Shown: positions 33,759 through 44,609 of the stretch, in pieces | Numbering within the stretch: the stretch's first letter is position 1 | Layout of the letters: the number at the start of each line of letters is the position of its first letter | Source of the DNA: Ianthella basta | Taxonomy: Eukaryota; Porifera; Demospongiae; Verongiida; Ianthellidae | Length of the DNA stretch: 64,000 bases | NCBI GenBank assembly: GCA_964019415.1 | Contig: OZ025869.1 | Span: 5,342,882-5,406,881, forward strand | Reading direction: 5' to 3' | Position numbers and translations under genes: made by a program | The notes under the pieces: model-generated | Databases searched by the model: none | What the model was told of the DNA's origin: nothing | What the model saw: only the letters and a program-made list of their open reading frames with translations

Positions 33759-36700
33759 TTAATATGTCAAGCGGTCTGGCCAGTGGACTCGTCGTCCAGA
33801 CCTTGTAGTGCGAACTTGCTGTGCTGGTTCAGTAGCTACCGAATCGGGTTGAACAGGTGCTGTTTGTGCTGGTGTGCAAGGGAAGGTGTTGTCAATGTGG
33901 GCTGGTTTGAGCCGGTCCAGTGAAACAGTCTGTGTCTGTCCCTTGATGTCTAAGGTGAAGAATTTGGCACTTCGTTCCAGTACAGGGAATGGGCCATCGT
34001 AAGGTGGCTGTAGTGCCTTGCGAACAGCATCCCGCCGTACAAAGACATGGGAGGTAGACTGAAGCTCTGGGCTGATGAAGCTTGATCTGTGTGAGTGTGG
34101 CTGCGATGGCATGGGCCGTAGCTTGCTCATGATGGCTTTGAGGCGGGATACATAGGAAGTAGGGTCCATGGTGGTAGTATCCCCAGATGGAGAGAAGAAG
34201 GACCCTGGGAGACGAAGTGTTGTACCATAAACAAGGTCTGCGCTGGTACAGGTGATGTCTTCCTTGAAGGCAGTGTGTATCCCGAGAAGGACTACTGGGA
34301 GAGCATCCAGCCAGTTGAAAGTGGGTGAATGGGCCATCAGGGCTGCTTTGAGCTGTCGATGGAAGCGTTCAACTAGGCCGTTAGCCGAGGGGTGGTAGGC
34401 AGTGGTGCGGATCCTGTGGGAACCCAGCCACCGAGTGAGTTGACGGAAGAGGTCGGATTCAAACTGGCTTCCACGGTCCGTAGTGATAGTTGATGGCACC
34501 CCAAAACGGGCTACCCATCCTAGTAGAAAAGTGTGGGCTACGGTGTCAGCGGTGATATTTGGGAGGGGCAGTGCTTCTGCCCAGCGAGTGAACCTGTCGA
34601 CACAAGTGAGCAGGTACGTGTAGCCTCTTTGTGGTGGCAGTGGTCCAACCAAATCAATGTGTACATGGTCAAAACGGCTGTCAGGGGTTTTGAAAGTGGA
34701 CACTGGAGTGGTTGTATGTCGATGGATCTTGGATCGCTGACATTGTAGACATGAGCGTGCCCATTGTCGTACATCAGCATTCATGCCAGGCCACACAAAA
34801 CGACTGGCAATGAGGCGTTGTGTTGCCCTGATGCCAGGATGAGAGAGGTTGTGGAGGCTGTCAAACACGCTTCGCCGGAACTGCTGTGGTACATAGGGTC
34901 GAGGTGTTCCCGTGGACACGTCACATTGCAGGGTGGCGTCTGTGGTGGGGGCAGGCAACTCCTGGAGCTGTAAGGAGTCATGGTGTGGGATACCTTGACG
35001 CTGGGCCTCGGCCATGGCCTTGAAGTCGATGCCAGGGATAGGCAGTGTGTGGACCGCATCAACCTCAATGCGTGAGAGGGCATCTGCAGCCAAGTTGGCT
35101 GACCCCTTTATGTAGCGGATGTCAGAGGTGAATTGTCCAATGAAGTCAAGGTGGCGGATCTGCCTTGGGGATTGGTGCCTGGGCTTGGTGGAGAAAGCAA
35201 AGATCAGGGGTTTGTGATCCGTGATGATGTGGAAAGGTCTACCTTCAACAAAGTGTCGGAAATGTTTGATTGCAAGGTAGATGGCAAGTAACTCACGGTC
35301 GAATGTACTATACCTGGTCTCTGCTGGGCGCAGCTTTCTGGAGAAATAGGCGATGGGACTCCAGATGGAGTCAATGCACTGCTGTAAGACTGCTCCGACA
35401 GCCACATCAGAGGCGTCTGTAATAATGCAGGTTGGTGCATCTGATTGAGGGTGGCACAGCATTGATGCATTGGACAAAGCCTCTTTAATGGCGTTGAAGG
35501 CTTCTGTGGCTGAACGGGTCCACTCCAGGGTGGCGTTCTTGGGTGCCTTGTCAGACAATAGGGCGTGCAGTGGGTGAAGAATGCGAGCACACCCTGGGAT
35601 GAACCTGTGATAGAAATTGATAAGACCCAAAAACCGCCTTAACTCACGTTGAGTTGTGGGCTGTGGGTAGCCACGAACAGCCTGGACCTTGTCCTTCAGT
35701 GGATGAATACCATCTTTGTCAACCAGATGGCCGAGGAATTCCAAGGTAGGTTCACCGAGGACGCATTTGGCAGGGTTGATTTGAATGCCGTGATCCTGTA
35801 GCCGGGTGAACACTTGTCGTAGATGTGAATGGTGTTCCTCTGCATCTTTGCTGGCAATTAGGATGTCATCCAAGTAGGCATAGCTGAACGGCAACCCATG
35901 GAGGACCTGGTCCATGAAACGCTGGAAGGTTTGGGCTGCGTTGCGCAGCCCAAAAGGCATGCGAACAAACTCAAACAAACCAAAGGGGGTAACAACCGCA
36001 GTTTTTGGGATGTCTGAGGGTTCCACAGGGATGTGGTAGTACGCTTTCACCAGGTCAATCTTGCTGAAGATCATGGAGCCACGTAGGGAGGATGAAAAAT
36101 CCTGAATGTGTGGCACAGGGTAATGGTCAGGGACCGTGGTGTGGTTGAGTGCCCGGTAGTCGCCACAGGGGCGCCACTGTCCCGGTGTCTTCTTGGGCAC
36201 CATATGAAGGGGTGAAGCCCAGCTGCTAGCAGAGGGTCGAATGATGCCTGAGGCGAGCAACTGGTCAAACTCAGAACGGGCTACCTTAAGGCGTTCTGGA
36301 GGCAACCTGCGAGGACGTGCAGCTACTGGAGGTCCTTCGGTGGTGATGTGGTGAGTCACCTGGTGCTTGACTGGTTGATCCGGGGGAGGTGGATGGACGA
36401 GTGTGGGAAACTCGTTGAGTAGGGCTGAGAAGGGGTTGCTAGAGGGTGGGCGCGGAACAGAGGGGCTAGGAGAGGTGGTGTGGGTAGTAATGCCGTTGAT
36501 TCTCAGTTGAGTGAGGTTGTCGACCAAACGGCTACCTGTGATATCCACCATGAGGTTGAAGTGCCCCAAAAAATCTGCACCTAGGATGGGATGACGCACC
36601 TCAGCGACGATAAATGTCCAGTTGAAAGGGCGTCTGAGTCCTAGGTTCAAGACAAGGGTCCGCGTGCCGAAAGTCGCAATGGGGGACTGGTTGGCTGCTT

Positions 36701-36857
36701 GTAGAGCAGGTCCGGGAGTTGAAGGGGTGCAAACACGACGGGAGGGGGGTAAAACACTCACCTCTGCACCCGTATCAACTAGGAACTTTAGGCCTGTAGT
36801 GCGATCGGAGACAAAAAATAGGCGACTTGGTGTTTGGCCAGAGGTGCTTGTCGCCAT
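33759..36857 (-). CDS. pol: Gypsy pol polyprotein (protease, RT, RNase H, integrase)
   Basis: From the ATG at 36,857 the frame gives 1,032 residues without a stop. The aspartic protease motif DTGA is at about residues 28-31 and the reverse transcriptase YLDD near 327-330. An RNase H region with ITDHKPL follows, then the integrase zinc region ([15 protein letters not shown] through CLQCQRSK, about 665-705), the DDE core (ending [12 protein letters not shown]) and a C-terminal GPF-type tail. The polyprotein would copy and integrate the element. The ATG shares its A with the gag stop (TAATG), so reinitiation after gag termination is a likely way to start. An upstream GTG extension to 36,905 is also open and would allow a -1 shift from gag instead. 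Confidence 0.95.
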   Translation of the reverse strand: MATSTSGQTPSRLFFVSDRTTGLKFLVDTGAEVSVLPPSRRVCTPSTPGPALQAANQSPIATFGTRTLVLNLGLRRPFNWTFIVAEVRHPILGADFLGHFNLMVDITGSRLVDNLTQLRINGITTHTTSPSPSVPRPPSSNPFSALLNEFPTLVHPPPPDQPVKHQVTHHITTEGPPVAARPRRLPPERLKVARSEFDQLLASGIIRPSASSWASPLHMVPKKTPGQWRPCGDYRALNHTTVPDHYPVPHIQDFSSSLRGSMIFSKIDLVKAYYHIPVEPSDIPKTAVVTPFGLFEFVRMPFGLRNAAQTFQRFMDQVLHGLPFSYAYLDDILIASKDAEEHHSHLRQVFTRLQDHGIQINPAKCVLGEPTLEFLGHLVDKDGIHPLKDKVQAVRGYPQPTTQRELRRFLGLINFYHRFIPGCARILHPLHALLSDKAPKNATLEWTRSATEAFNAIKEALSNASMLCHPQSDAPTCIITDASDVAVGAVLQQCIDSIWSPIAYFSRKLRPAETRYSTFDRELLAIYLAIKHFRHFVEGRPFHIITDHKPLIFAFSTKPRHQSPRQIRHLDFIGQFTSDIRYIKGSANLAADALSRIEVDAVHTLPIPGIDFKAMAEAQRQGIPHHDSLQLQELPAPTTDATLQCDVSTGTPRPYVPQQFRRSVFDSLHNLSHPGIRATQRLIASRFVWPGMNADVRQWARSCLQCQRSKIHRHTTTPVSTFKTPDSRFDHVHIDLVGPLPPQRGYTYLLTCVDRFTRWAEALPLPNITADTVAHTFLLGWVARFGVPSTITTDRGSQFESDLFRQLTRWLGSHRIRTTAYHPSANGLVERFHRQLKAALMAHSPTFNWLDALPVVLLGIHTAFKEDITCTSADLVYGTTLRLPGSFFSPSGDTTTMDPTSYVSRLKAIMSKLRPMPSQPHSHRSSFISPELQSTSHVFVRRDAVRKALQPPYDGPFPVLERSAKFFTLDIKGQTQTVSLDRLKPAHIDNTFPCTPAQTAPVQPDSVATEPAQQVRTTRSGRRVHWPDRLTY

Positions 36858-37687
36858 TAGCACTTGGCCTGGGTGTTTCCCGTCCACGAACAGGGGGAAG
36901 TACACTTAGTGGCCCTTTCACCAAAGCGTTGGTGGTACCAGCACAAACCAGCTGCTGGAGAATTGTCCCGAGAGGGACTGTTGTGCCGAGATCGGGAACG
37001 AGATCTGGAACGTTGGGCAGTGGGTGGCTGGGACACCTGGAGGGAGTTGATGAGCCGGCGTAATTCCGCTACCTCCTCCCTAAGTTGGGCGACCTCGGGG
37101 TTGGGAGGGGGTGGAGGGGTGGCGACTGAAGACACAGTGGGCACTGCCACTTCCATAATCTTGTCGGCCATAGCTGCTAGGTTGTCGATGGATAAGTTTT
37201 CCCCTGTCGAAGCTAGTACCATCCGTACATTGCTAGGGAGGCGTTGCAGGAAGAGTTCCCTAAGCAAAGAATTGTCGGATGGGTTAGCCGGAGCAGAATC
37301 TCCCATCAGTTGCTGCATTCTGCGGAGCAATTGGGTTGGTTTGCGGTCTCCAAGCTGTTCAGAATGGAACAGGAGTTGCAGGCGTCGTTGGGCCGAAGCG
37401 GCAGTGCGTTGTATGAGCTGGGCCTTTAGGGTATCGTAGGGTGTAGCTTCCGGTGGGTTGAGGATAAGGTCGCGTACCTCCGTGGCAAATTCGGGTGAAA
37501 GCGAGGCGATAACGTGGTCGAACCGAGTCTTTTGGCTAGTGATGGACCTGGTAGTGAATTGAGCCTCAACCTGGGCGAACCAAAGGCGCGGGTCAGCCGG
37601 CCAGAACGGCGGTATCTTGAGAGCTACGGCTGACACCGTGGCAGGCGGTGAGACGGGTGGGGAGTGTTCTGGAGCGTCTTCCGACAT
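36857..37687 (-). CDS. gag: Gypsy gag protein
   Basis: 276 residues from the first ATG 27 bases after the primer-binding site. A proline-rich start ([20 protein letters not shown]) leads to a [19 protein letters not shown] segment typical of invertebrate gypsy capsids. A helical middle with [17 protein letters not shown] may form a coiled coil. An Arg/Ser-rich stretch and a C-terminal [18 protein letters not shown] follow, a CHCC-type knuckle in place of the usual CCHC. It packages element RNA into particles. The stop codon overlaps the pol start by one base. Confidence 0.93.
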   Translation of the reverse strand: MSEDAPEHSPPVSPPATVSAVALKIPPFWPADPRLWFAQVEAQFTTRSITSQKTRFDHVIASLSPEFATEVRDLILNPPEATPYDTLKAQLIQRTAASAQRRLQLLFHSEQLGDRKPTQLLRRMQQLMGDSAPANPSDNSLLRELFLQRLPSNVRMVLASTGENLSIDNLAAMADKIMEVAVPTVSSVATPPPPPNPEVAQLREEVAELRRLINSLQVSQPPTAQRSRSRSRSRHNSPSRDNSPAAGLCWYHQRFGERATKCTSPCSWTGNTQAKC

Positions 37688-37713
37688 CGCGAAGGGGTGC
37701 GGCTGTGAAAATT

Positions 37714-37729
37714 GACGTTCGGGTCACCA
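37714..37729 (-). other. Primer-binding site, tRNA-Trp-like
   Basis: On the minus strand TGGTGACCCGAACGTC begins one base after the 5' LTR. It pairs with a CCA-ended tRNA; 13 of 16 bases agree with the 3' end of animal tRNA-Trp as I remember it. The deviating bases may reflect the host's own tRNA. Confidence 0.7.
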
Positions 37730-37730
37730 A

Positions 37731-38023
37731 TGTGGCCGAGGAGTGCGTACTGGCATGTAAAACCAAGGAGGAAACACTTCTACCCGGCTACTACGGAGCA
37801 CAACTTAGGTTAGACACCGAATCAATAACAAGATGGCTCTCTGAGCCACTACAAACAGCACATTATATACCAAAAAGGGTGATACAGGAAACTGAGATAA
37901 AAAGGTGACAATTACACAAGAGATCGTGACCTATTACAACAAAACACTTGTAAACAGGGTGGTCATGAGGACTACAGACAGGTAAGCTAAGGTAAGGTCA
38001 CATGCGTGTCACAGTACGCTACA
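37731..38023 (-). repeat. 5' LTR of the gypsy element
   Basis: 293 bases, nearly identical to 33,416-33,707 and bounded by TGT..ACA. It should hold the element promoter and the RNA start. GGGGG follows outside. Confidence 0.97.
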
Positions 38024-38029
38024 GGGGGA

Positions 38030-38620
38030 CTCCAAAGGCATCTGGGTTAATTGTGGCGTAACCATAGCTGGCGATGGAGGCAGCAAGGCAGCTACTGGTT
38101 GAGGCATCAGGGCAGCTGCTGGTGGAAGATTTTTCATGAGCGGAGGCAGTATGGCAGCTACTGGTGGAGAATATACCTTGGGTGGAGGAACACAGTTCTG
38201 AAGCAACTTTTCTTCCAGCACTGAATTCAATGCAGTAGCCAAGTTTCAAGGCCTGAAACTGCATCCACAAGGTAATCAAACTTGTCGCAAAGCTGAACTT
38301 GGGAGAGACGTTGCAGAGCTTCGCTATCAGTGGAAGACTGCGTCTGGGCAGGAGCTGCCAATTCAAACCTTCAATCATACTTGCAGGTGCTACTGGGGTC
38401 TGAACACTGACACTAACACTGATCACTACAGCGTTGTAAGTCTTCTTAGACTTCCCCCAAGTGACTGCAACTTTCTTCCCGACAGGGACCATCCCTTTCT
38501 TGATAGCACTTCTGTTCACCAAGGAGGTCGTTCCCCTTCAATCTGCCATTACTCCATTCTATAAGGAACTTCTCCATTTCTCCAACTGAGGAACTGTACT
38601 TGTAACTCGCTTCACTAGGT
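38030..38620 (-). pseudogene. Open stretch of unknown protein, interrupted by the gypsy insertion
   Basis: The minus strand carries KKGMVPVGKKVAVTWGKSKK (38,435-38,495). In other frames follow SSTDSEALQRLSQVQLCDKF and a Pro/Ala-rich run with VAAILPP and VAALLPP repeats (38,030-38,180). Removing the LTR element and one GGGGG joins the Pro-rich frame to about 40 further codons at 33,290-33,410. At least two frame changes are needed, so this is a decayed gene or an unrecognised multi-exon gene. No domain could be named. Confidence 0.45.
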
Positions 38621-39030
38621 TAATTGCGTACAATGCATTGTACATACACAGGGTAGTTATACCTGGAAACCACTAATATGGCTGCTAAATTTGCACCTTT
38701 TTGAAACATTATACTTTCACTCTCTGAATGACTCTACGAAAAAGGAATGGCAGGATAGGGAAGTATGATCTTAGCTTTACCAGAAATGTCAATCAGCGCA
38801 ACGGCGAAAGCTTGGATAAAGATGTTTGATAGTGTTAAAAATGGTATACTCGTCGACATTCAGAGCAAAACTGGCACATCTAGATGACACCTGGGTAACA
38901 CGTAGTTGTGTTGGTTAGATGTAAGAAAATGTTTCAGAAGTGACTGAGAACTGGGCATATATGCGTCTGTTCGCAGAGAAAATAAACACTATTTTGGTAG
39001 TAATTTTGCCACAATTTACATGTTGGAATG

Positions 39031-39885
39031 CAATTTTCTCAGAAACAGACTACAATACACTTCTGTTCTCAGTCGAATATGAAGGTAATTTTACTACTAC
39101 ACACAATGATGTGCAGCACACTAACCAAGAATGAGCTCTAGATATGCCGTTTTTTATACAAAATTCCTTAAACAACAAGCCGGCCATTGTGATGACGTCA
39201 ACAAACGTCACTATACGTCGTCGAATAGCAATGTGTTAAAAAGGCTCGTCAACCGAAATGCAGCAGATTGAGGACAGTAGCCATTATTGATGTCAGGCCC
39301 ACAGAACTGGCAGAATATGATTTAGTGAAGGTACGTTGGGGTGCATCATGTGTGCCACACTACACGCTGCCTAACTCATCACACAGCCTCAATCCACGCG
39401 CTGCTTAACTCCATACACAGCCTTGGTCCATGTGCTGTCTCACTCCGCACACTGCCTCACTCCACACAGGGCCTCACTCCACACACTGCCTCTCTCCACG
39501 CACTGTCTTAATCTATGCGCTTTGTATGTAACTCAGCACATAGTTTCATTCGACGTGCTGCTTCACTCTACAAACATTTTCTCATTCCACACGCTGTCTC
39601 GCTCCACACGTACTCAGTAGCAATTCGATTATTGCTGTAGATAAATACTGGAATACAGAAAATAACTTCATTAGGCAAAGACTGTTGTGTGAGCACTGTA
39701 ACCAAGTGCTTGTTTGTTGTGTAAGCACTCTAGCGGAGTGCTGGTCTGTAGTGTAAGCTCTAGCTTAGTGATGTCATTCGTGATATCACTAAGTTTCTCC
39801 CTACGAAAGTGCTAACAAAAGGAATTTAGCAGTTATCCACTTCTTTTACCTAAAGTATTTGGTTTCCTGGTATAACTACTCGTCC
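39031..39885. repeat. Dispersed repeat A, copy 2
   Basis: Direct counterpart of 1-840. Between the shared halves it has an extra minisatellite (39,375-39,610), while the 32-bp array of copy 1 is reduced to about two units here. Confidence 0.85.
39375..39610. repeat. Minisatellite CACTCCACACACTGCCT, unit about 20-22 bp
   Basis: About ten imperfect units of a CTCACTCCACACACTGCCT-like phrase. Copy 1 of repeat A lacks the array at the matching place (about 370), so it arose or was lost after the copies separated. Confidence 0.8.
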
Positions 39886-40002
39886 CCAGGCTGTCCGCAA
39901 TAATTAGCGTGGGTGGGAAGGACGGCCTGGTGTACACTGTTTGTGCATGCGCAAACTTTCCCCCAAATTTAGTGGAATGGAAACTGACATACTTGTATAC
40001 CA

Positions 40003-41075
40003 ATCAATCAATCAATGCTCAGTGGACATCAAAATCCCCAGTAGCGGGGGTTGTCTATTACAAGTAGGCCTAAGTGGTTCAAGGTAAGGAGTAATATATG
40101 TACTTGTAAAATTTGAATATAGCTAGACATTGTACAGACACAGAGTCCACATAGTTTACATCCTAAAGTCTCAGAAGAGATCTCTCCATCTCTTCCTGGG
40201 GCGTCCTCTTGGTCTCTTTCCATTTCATTCCCCTGTCAGCACCTTTTCCGCCACACTTCCCTTCCTGCTCTCCACCTTCTCCTTCCAGCATTCTCTCATC
40301 CTTTCCACTTTCTTCAGATCTTTCTCTTTTGCCTCCCTCACTACCTGCTTTGCTTTTTTTTTCTTCTTTATAGAGCTTCCATGACTCATCCGTCTTATCA
40401 TTTAGGGCCTTTCTGTACAGCAGCTTTTTCCTCTTCACTGCCACCATTGCTCCACCAGCTTGTTGTTTTCCTCTGCCTGCCCGCTACCCTCTCTGTCAGT
40501 GCCAAGATTGCCTCTTTGAATACCTTACATACCTCTTCTGCATCATCAATTAGTCGGTTTCTAGCTTCCTCAAATAGCTTCATCAGCTCAGTCTGGAACC
40601 TCATTCTAACCTCCCAATTTCTTAGCTTCCTCAGTCTCAGCCTATTTTCCTCATTCCTTACCTCCTTCTTTCTTTGAGTCCACCTTAAATTCACCTTCAT
40701 AAGGATCAAGTAATGATCACTCCCTGCTTCAGCTCATCGTTTGACCTTTACATCTGCCACAGTTTGTCTAAGGGCCTTCCTTACTGCAAAGTAGTCAATG
40801 ATGGTACGCAAGCCTCGACCCTTACTCTCCCATTTGTACTTGTGAATATCTTTATGCTCAAAACACCCATTCATGATTGTCAGGCCATTAGTAGCACAGG
40901 ACCTAAGAAGTCTCCTACCATTGCCATTCTGTGTCTCCTCACCATGCCTCCCTATCACTTCTCCCCAGGTCTCCACACCTCTGCCCACTCTTCCATTCAT
41001 ATCCCCCATCAGTACTAACCTGTCATCCTTCTTCACTGTCGCCAACACCCCCCCCAACACACTTGTATATTATCC
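40003..41075 (-). pseudogene. RTE-like non-LTR retroelement, 5'-truncated and internally deleted
   Basis: From the right, the minus strand starts inside the apurinic-type endonuclease with LVLMGDMNGRVGRGVETWGE and GLRTIIDYFAVRKALRQ, then VKVKR. It continues through the linker (40,398-40,709) rich in Glu, Lys and Arg. It then jumps to the conserved end GKRPRGRPRKRWRD in another frame (40,165-40,210). The reverse transcriptase palm is missing. (ATTG)n at 40,003-40,016 forms the 3' tail. It is a different subfamily from the 50-kb element. Confidence 0.85.
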
Positions 41076-41394
41076 GTAAAACTCAACTATGGCAAATGGC
41101 TACCGTGTGCAGGGACGGACATAACCAGTGCTCTATCTTACTCTTTTTCTCGTGTAGGACTTGATTGCCACCACCAACAACAAGGAAACGTTCGACGAGC
41201 AAACTCTGCATTTGCAGAGCCTTACAAAGGCCGCACACATTGCCGTCCATTGATTATTCAACCTTATGCAATCCGTCGTCAACATGCCATTTCACGAAAC
41301 AGTGGCTGCCAGGCCCTTTTTCTCCTCCCCGCAATTAACGTGAAGGTCCTGGGGATGAGGGTAAACTACCCCGTGCATTTCAGCTGGAATGCCA

Positions 41395-41560
41395 CTGCAG
41401 AAAAAGCTTCAGGAAGAGGAAGACACCACGAAAGCTGAAGTACTGGCACAAGCACCCACTGAAAGTGCATGTGTGGGCTGTCATATCTGAGAAAGGTGCC
41501 ACTCAAATCGTCATGTTCAGTGGAATTATGAATGCAAAGAGGTACGGTGACACATTCTGA
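41395..41560 (+). pseudogene. Tc1/mariner-type transposase, central catalytic fragment
   Basis: The plus strand reads RKTPRKLKYWHKHPLKVHVW followed by AVISEKGATQIVMFSGIMNA. In Tc1-type transposases the HPLKVHVWAGIS phrase lies around the second catalytic aspartate, and GIM ends the strand after it. Flanks decay quickly and no ends were found. Confidence 0.7.
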
Positions 41561-41763
41561 CAGCCATCCACTGATGTATCCAGATGCAGGGATTGCTCCC
41601 ATGTAAACCTGAGGGACACTGAGTCGCTGCTGCATCCTCCTTGCTTCTGAGCTTTTCCTGTTATTATACAGAGTAGAAACATTGTCGAGACATTGTACCG
41701 TCCATACATCCTCCTGTTTTTGGAAAATCTTTTACATCACAGTACATTGCACTGGCATTGTTA

Positions 41764-41930
41764 CTAGCAGGGAGCCCGCCGAAGGTGGGCTCACCTGTGC
41801 TCCAGCGAGTCAATGCCGGCACATCCACGAATGCGTGCTGATGCCAGCATGTCCATGATGGCGTGTCGACGCTGGCATGACAGATCGCCGACACCGGCTG
41901 GGTGATGCCACACACCTGCAGTTCAACAGC
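41764..41930. repeat. Weak relative of repeat E
   Basis: Starts GGGAGCCCGCCGAAGGTGGGCT and continues with imperfect CC(G/A)GCATG(T/A)CC(A/G) motifs, comparable in layout to repeat E at 29,825. Homology is probable but weak. Confidence 0.4.
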
Positions 41931-42542
41931 TCACGTCTGCATCCAAAGCATTGTGATCATTACCCTATCTCATAGACATTGCGCTGACCGTAAAAGAAGA
42001 AAGAACTCTGAAGGAACAGCTTAAACCAAATTTTGGCTACGCAAGGTCACTCCCAGCATGCTGTGATATGTCAGTCCATATATGGTGTAGATTGGTGGAA
42101 AACTGAAGGCGGCGGTGCTCATGTTAAAAAAATATGTTTGTATCCCTATCTCTTAGGTATTGCAAAGACCATACAAGATGCAAGAAGTTGGGTGGAACAA
42201 CTTAAACTAAAATTTCGGTTCCGTTTCATTGTTATGTCCCTCGCACAACACCTCCCCATATTCCTACCACGTTTGGCAGCTGCTCATGGAGAACCGAAGC
42301 ACATTTTCCTGGAACCACCACATGCATTACAATGAGACAAACTGAGTAAACTGGATAACACCCTAGAAACCAATCACCCAGTCCTCATTCACTATGTACT
42401 GTCATCAGTTCTAGGCTCAAGCTCAGTTCTTGATTGTTGCCTCTGATCGCAAATGAGGCACTTCAACTCAACCATCAATATCCATGCCCTGGTCTCTATT
42501 CATTAGCTCACCTATAACTAAACAGACTGTATGTAGGTAGTA

Positions 42543-42616
42543 GTCTCATGTGCCAGCCCCTATTCATTGCGAACGTATTATTGCACAAAACCATGGGAAT
42601 GGCTGGCACGTGAGAC
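42543..42616. mobile_element. 74-bp miniature Tc1-type element with TA target
   Basis: GTCTCATGTGCCAGCC at the left and GGCTGGCACGTGAGAC at the right are inverted repeats, each flanked by TA. The end sequence resembles that beside the Tc1-type transposase at 54,372-54,730 (GTCTCTTGCGCCAGCCCC), which suggests that family mobilised it. Confidence 0.85.
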
Positions 42617-42689
42617 TACACAGGTAGTTGCTAGCACAGCATTTACTTTACTCAAGTGGTCTTGCTACTGACCTCGGTCAGGCATTTTG

Positions 42690-42980
42690 GATTTTCTGTA
42701 GCCAAGCCTGTAGGCTTTGAGCACAGTGCATTGAAGTTTCCAGCTTGTCCAACACGAGGCTGCGCCACCAAAAAGGCCAAGCGAGCACGGTCTTGTGGAT
42801 TGAGTGCAAGTATAAGCGAGGAGCAGAGTTCACACAGAAGAAGTGACATCCAAACAGCGTGCATTTGAAGTGACAGAGTTTCACGCAAGAGCGCAGCGAG
42901 CGAGAAACATTTTGGTCCCGATTTTTGAGCTGATGTCCCACTTTTTCAGCACTTCTGTCCCACTCAGGTAAATTGCTAGG
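42690..42980. repeat. Dispersed repeat F, inverted relative to 47,110-47,540
   Basis: The minus strand here and the plus strand at 47,110-47,360 encode related peptides: FFCVNSAPRLYLHSIHKT and CFCVNSASRYLHSIHET, then DKLETSMHCAQ and DKLETSIHCAL. Both ends of the pair also carry a GGTTGACACCTATG segment. The shared frame is notable, but stops occur and no family is known to me. Confidence 0.75.
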
Positions 42981-43009
42981 TTGACACCTATGGAATGCAT
43001 GTAAAGTTA

Positions 43010-43659
43010 GTCTGGCCTGCTAGCCCCTACTTCCTGCCCCCAATTGCACATGAGAAAGAAGGTAGGGTCTGGCAAATATTATCAGTTTAACGCCTTGCCT
43101 AGACAAATGAAATCGCCAGCAATTGAAATCACACTGCCAATTATCTTGGCCAGCCACTCTATGGGAGTCTAATAACTAAGCTTCTCTCTTTGAACCTAAA
43201 GCCTGCAAAACACCTTGGCCCAACCAGTTTGTCATGGAAACACTTGATCATGAGTCTCTATGTTTGCTACCACTGCAACACTATAATATTATATCGCTGA
43301 CTGTGCTTTCACCAGATTGTGGCCAATTTTACACACTTTTAACCATCAGCCTTTGGATGGGAACAGTGAACGAGAAGGTGCACAAGACCATTTTGTCTCC
43401 CTGGGAGGCATTTTGGCAGCAACACAGATGCAACATGTTGTCTTCGATCAAATCCTGGAGACATAGCCGCTTTCGTCCACTTCATCAAGGCTGTTGCAAC
43501 GCCTGGGACTGAGTTATTTCTACACCCCTTTTAAAAGTGTGAAGTGTCTCGCTGATAAGTGCCCAATGCATGAGGTGTGAATTGATGAATGTTGCCACAC
43601 CCTACCGTTCTTGTCAATGCAGAAAATGGAGGCAGGAATTAGAGGCTAGCAGGCCAGAC
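43010..43659. mobile_element. 650-bp Tc1-type non-autonomous element
   Basis: GTCTGGCCTGCTAGCCCCTA at the left end and its near complement ending GGCTAGCAGGCCAGAC at the right, with TA on both sides (43,008-43,009 and 43,660-43,661). Inverted repeats extend about 65 bases with gaps. The interior has no transposase. Its ends are related to those of the 74-bp element. Confidence 0.85.
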
Positions 43660-43832
43660 TATTGGGATCATAAAGCATAGACTTTGCAACTGCAGGCTTT
43701 CACAGGGAACATGGAAACATGCCGGGATTTGCATACACTTGACATAAAATGCACATGTGATGCCAATTTCTACTTCTTAATTGATACCAAACTGTGGCCA
43801 ACCATAGTCCATTCTATCCATTTCATACTTAC

Positions 43833-43893
43833 ATTTTCGTAGTCACCGTTCTTCAGCTCTGACAGCATTTCTTCCATTGATTGGCGATAACTC
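43833..43893 (-). CDS. TRP exon: linker helix
   Basis: 61 bases between a TTCTTCAG acceptor and a GTAAGT donor. One base completes a leucine codon from the previous exon, then SYRQSMEEMLSELKNGDYEN. Start phase 1 and end phase 0 match the exons at 44,277-44,361 and 29,436-29,624. The peptide looks like an amphipathic helix of the linker between ankyrin repeats and the membrane part. Confidence 0.85.
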
Positions 43894-44276
43894 CTGAAGA
43901 AAGAACACAAACACAAACAAGTACAAAGTCCTTTACTCTATAAGAAGTTAAGCATTGTAAGTAGAGTTTCAGGGCAATTACCAACTGAAGTTCAACTATG
44001 CCAATGTAGTCCATATGGACTGCTCTGTTGTATATACATATGCTGCACTAAACTAGGGAGGCTACATGCAGAACAGTGCAGGGATAATTGTTGTACACAT
44101 AAAGAAATCACATTCTGCCATAGCAATGGCATGGGAACAATGATTGATTTGACATCTATAGCCTTGCCCCATGCATCCTCTGCATTAGTGGTTCTCTGGA
44201 ATAATCTCCACTTATTGTTAAAAAGATAGCTCAATATACACAGTAGGGCACGCCTCCATAGGGAACAGTGTTATAC

Positions 44277-44361
44277 AGTATGTCCATTATGTAGTTGTGG
44301 CCGCTGGAAATGAATGCACCTTTAAAATTGGCCAGCTGAGAGTTTAGCTCATGTACAACAT
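44277..44361 (-). CDS. TRP exon: linker
   Basis: 85 bases after a TTTTGTTGTAG acceptor, ending before GTATAA. It takes two bases to finish a codon, encodes VVHELNSQLANFKGAFISSG and HNYIMDI, and leaves two bases for the next exon, where CT plus G gives leucine. Only this frame is open. The donor is weaker than the others but is the only one that fits the phase. Confidence 0.75.
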
Positions 44362-44489
44362 CTACAACAAAACAGTGTGATGGTAATGTCGATAGTCTCC
44401 GGTCCTAACTGAGACAGATAACATCTCTGAAATCTTGCTAATGGAGGATGAAGCCATTCAGACAATGTCGGTAAGCCAATAGGACACAC

Positions 44490-44569
44490 CTTCTTCATTC
44501 ATCTGTTCCATGGACACTTGCTGAGGTTGTGGTAGCTTCTGCTCCAAATCATCCAGGCACTTCATTTCG
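44490..44569 (-). CDS. TRP exon 6b: linker, one of two alternative exons
   Basis: 80 bases between TGTGTCCCAG and GTGTGT. The peptide is EMKCLDDLEQKLPQPQQVSM followed by EQMNEE, acidic and glutamine-rich. It starts by completing one codon base and ends with one base, exactly like 44,610-44,683. Including both in one mRNA would shift the frame, so the two appear to exclude each other. Confidence 0.75.
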
Positions 44570-44609
44570 CTGGGACACAGGAACCTCTGTCAACTTGCTA
44601 ATGTCATAC

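Larger units (their letters stand above)
33411..38028 (-). mobile_element. Complete Ty3/gypsy retrotransposon, CsRn1-like, with 5-bp target duplication
   Basis: The element occupies 33,416-38,023 and GGGGG stands on both sides (33,411-33,415 and 38,024-38,028). Order on the minus strand is 5' LTR, primer-binding site, gag, pol, polypurine tract, 3' LTR. Gag and pol are both open. The LTRs differ by about one percent, so it inserted recently and may still be competent. The CHCC gag motif and a binding site resembling the 3' end of tRNA-Trp are marks of the CsRn1/Kabuki clade. It lies in the 14-kb TRP intron, on the same strand as the host gene, and interrupts an older open stretch (38,030-38,620 with 33,310-33,410). 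Confidence 0.93.

Noticed and set aside
36864..37439. Plus-strand frame of 191 codons
   Set aside because: Antisense shadow of gypsy gag.
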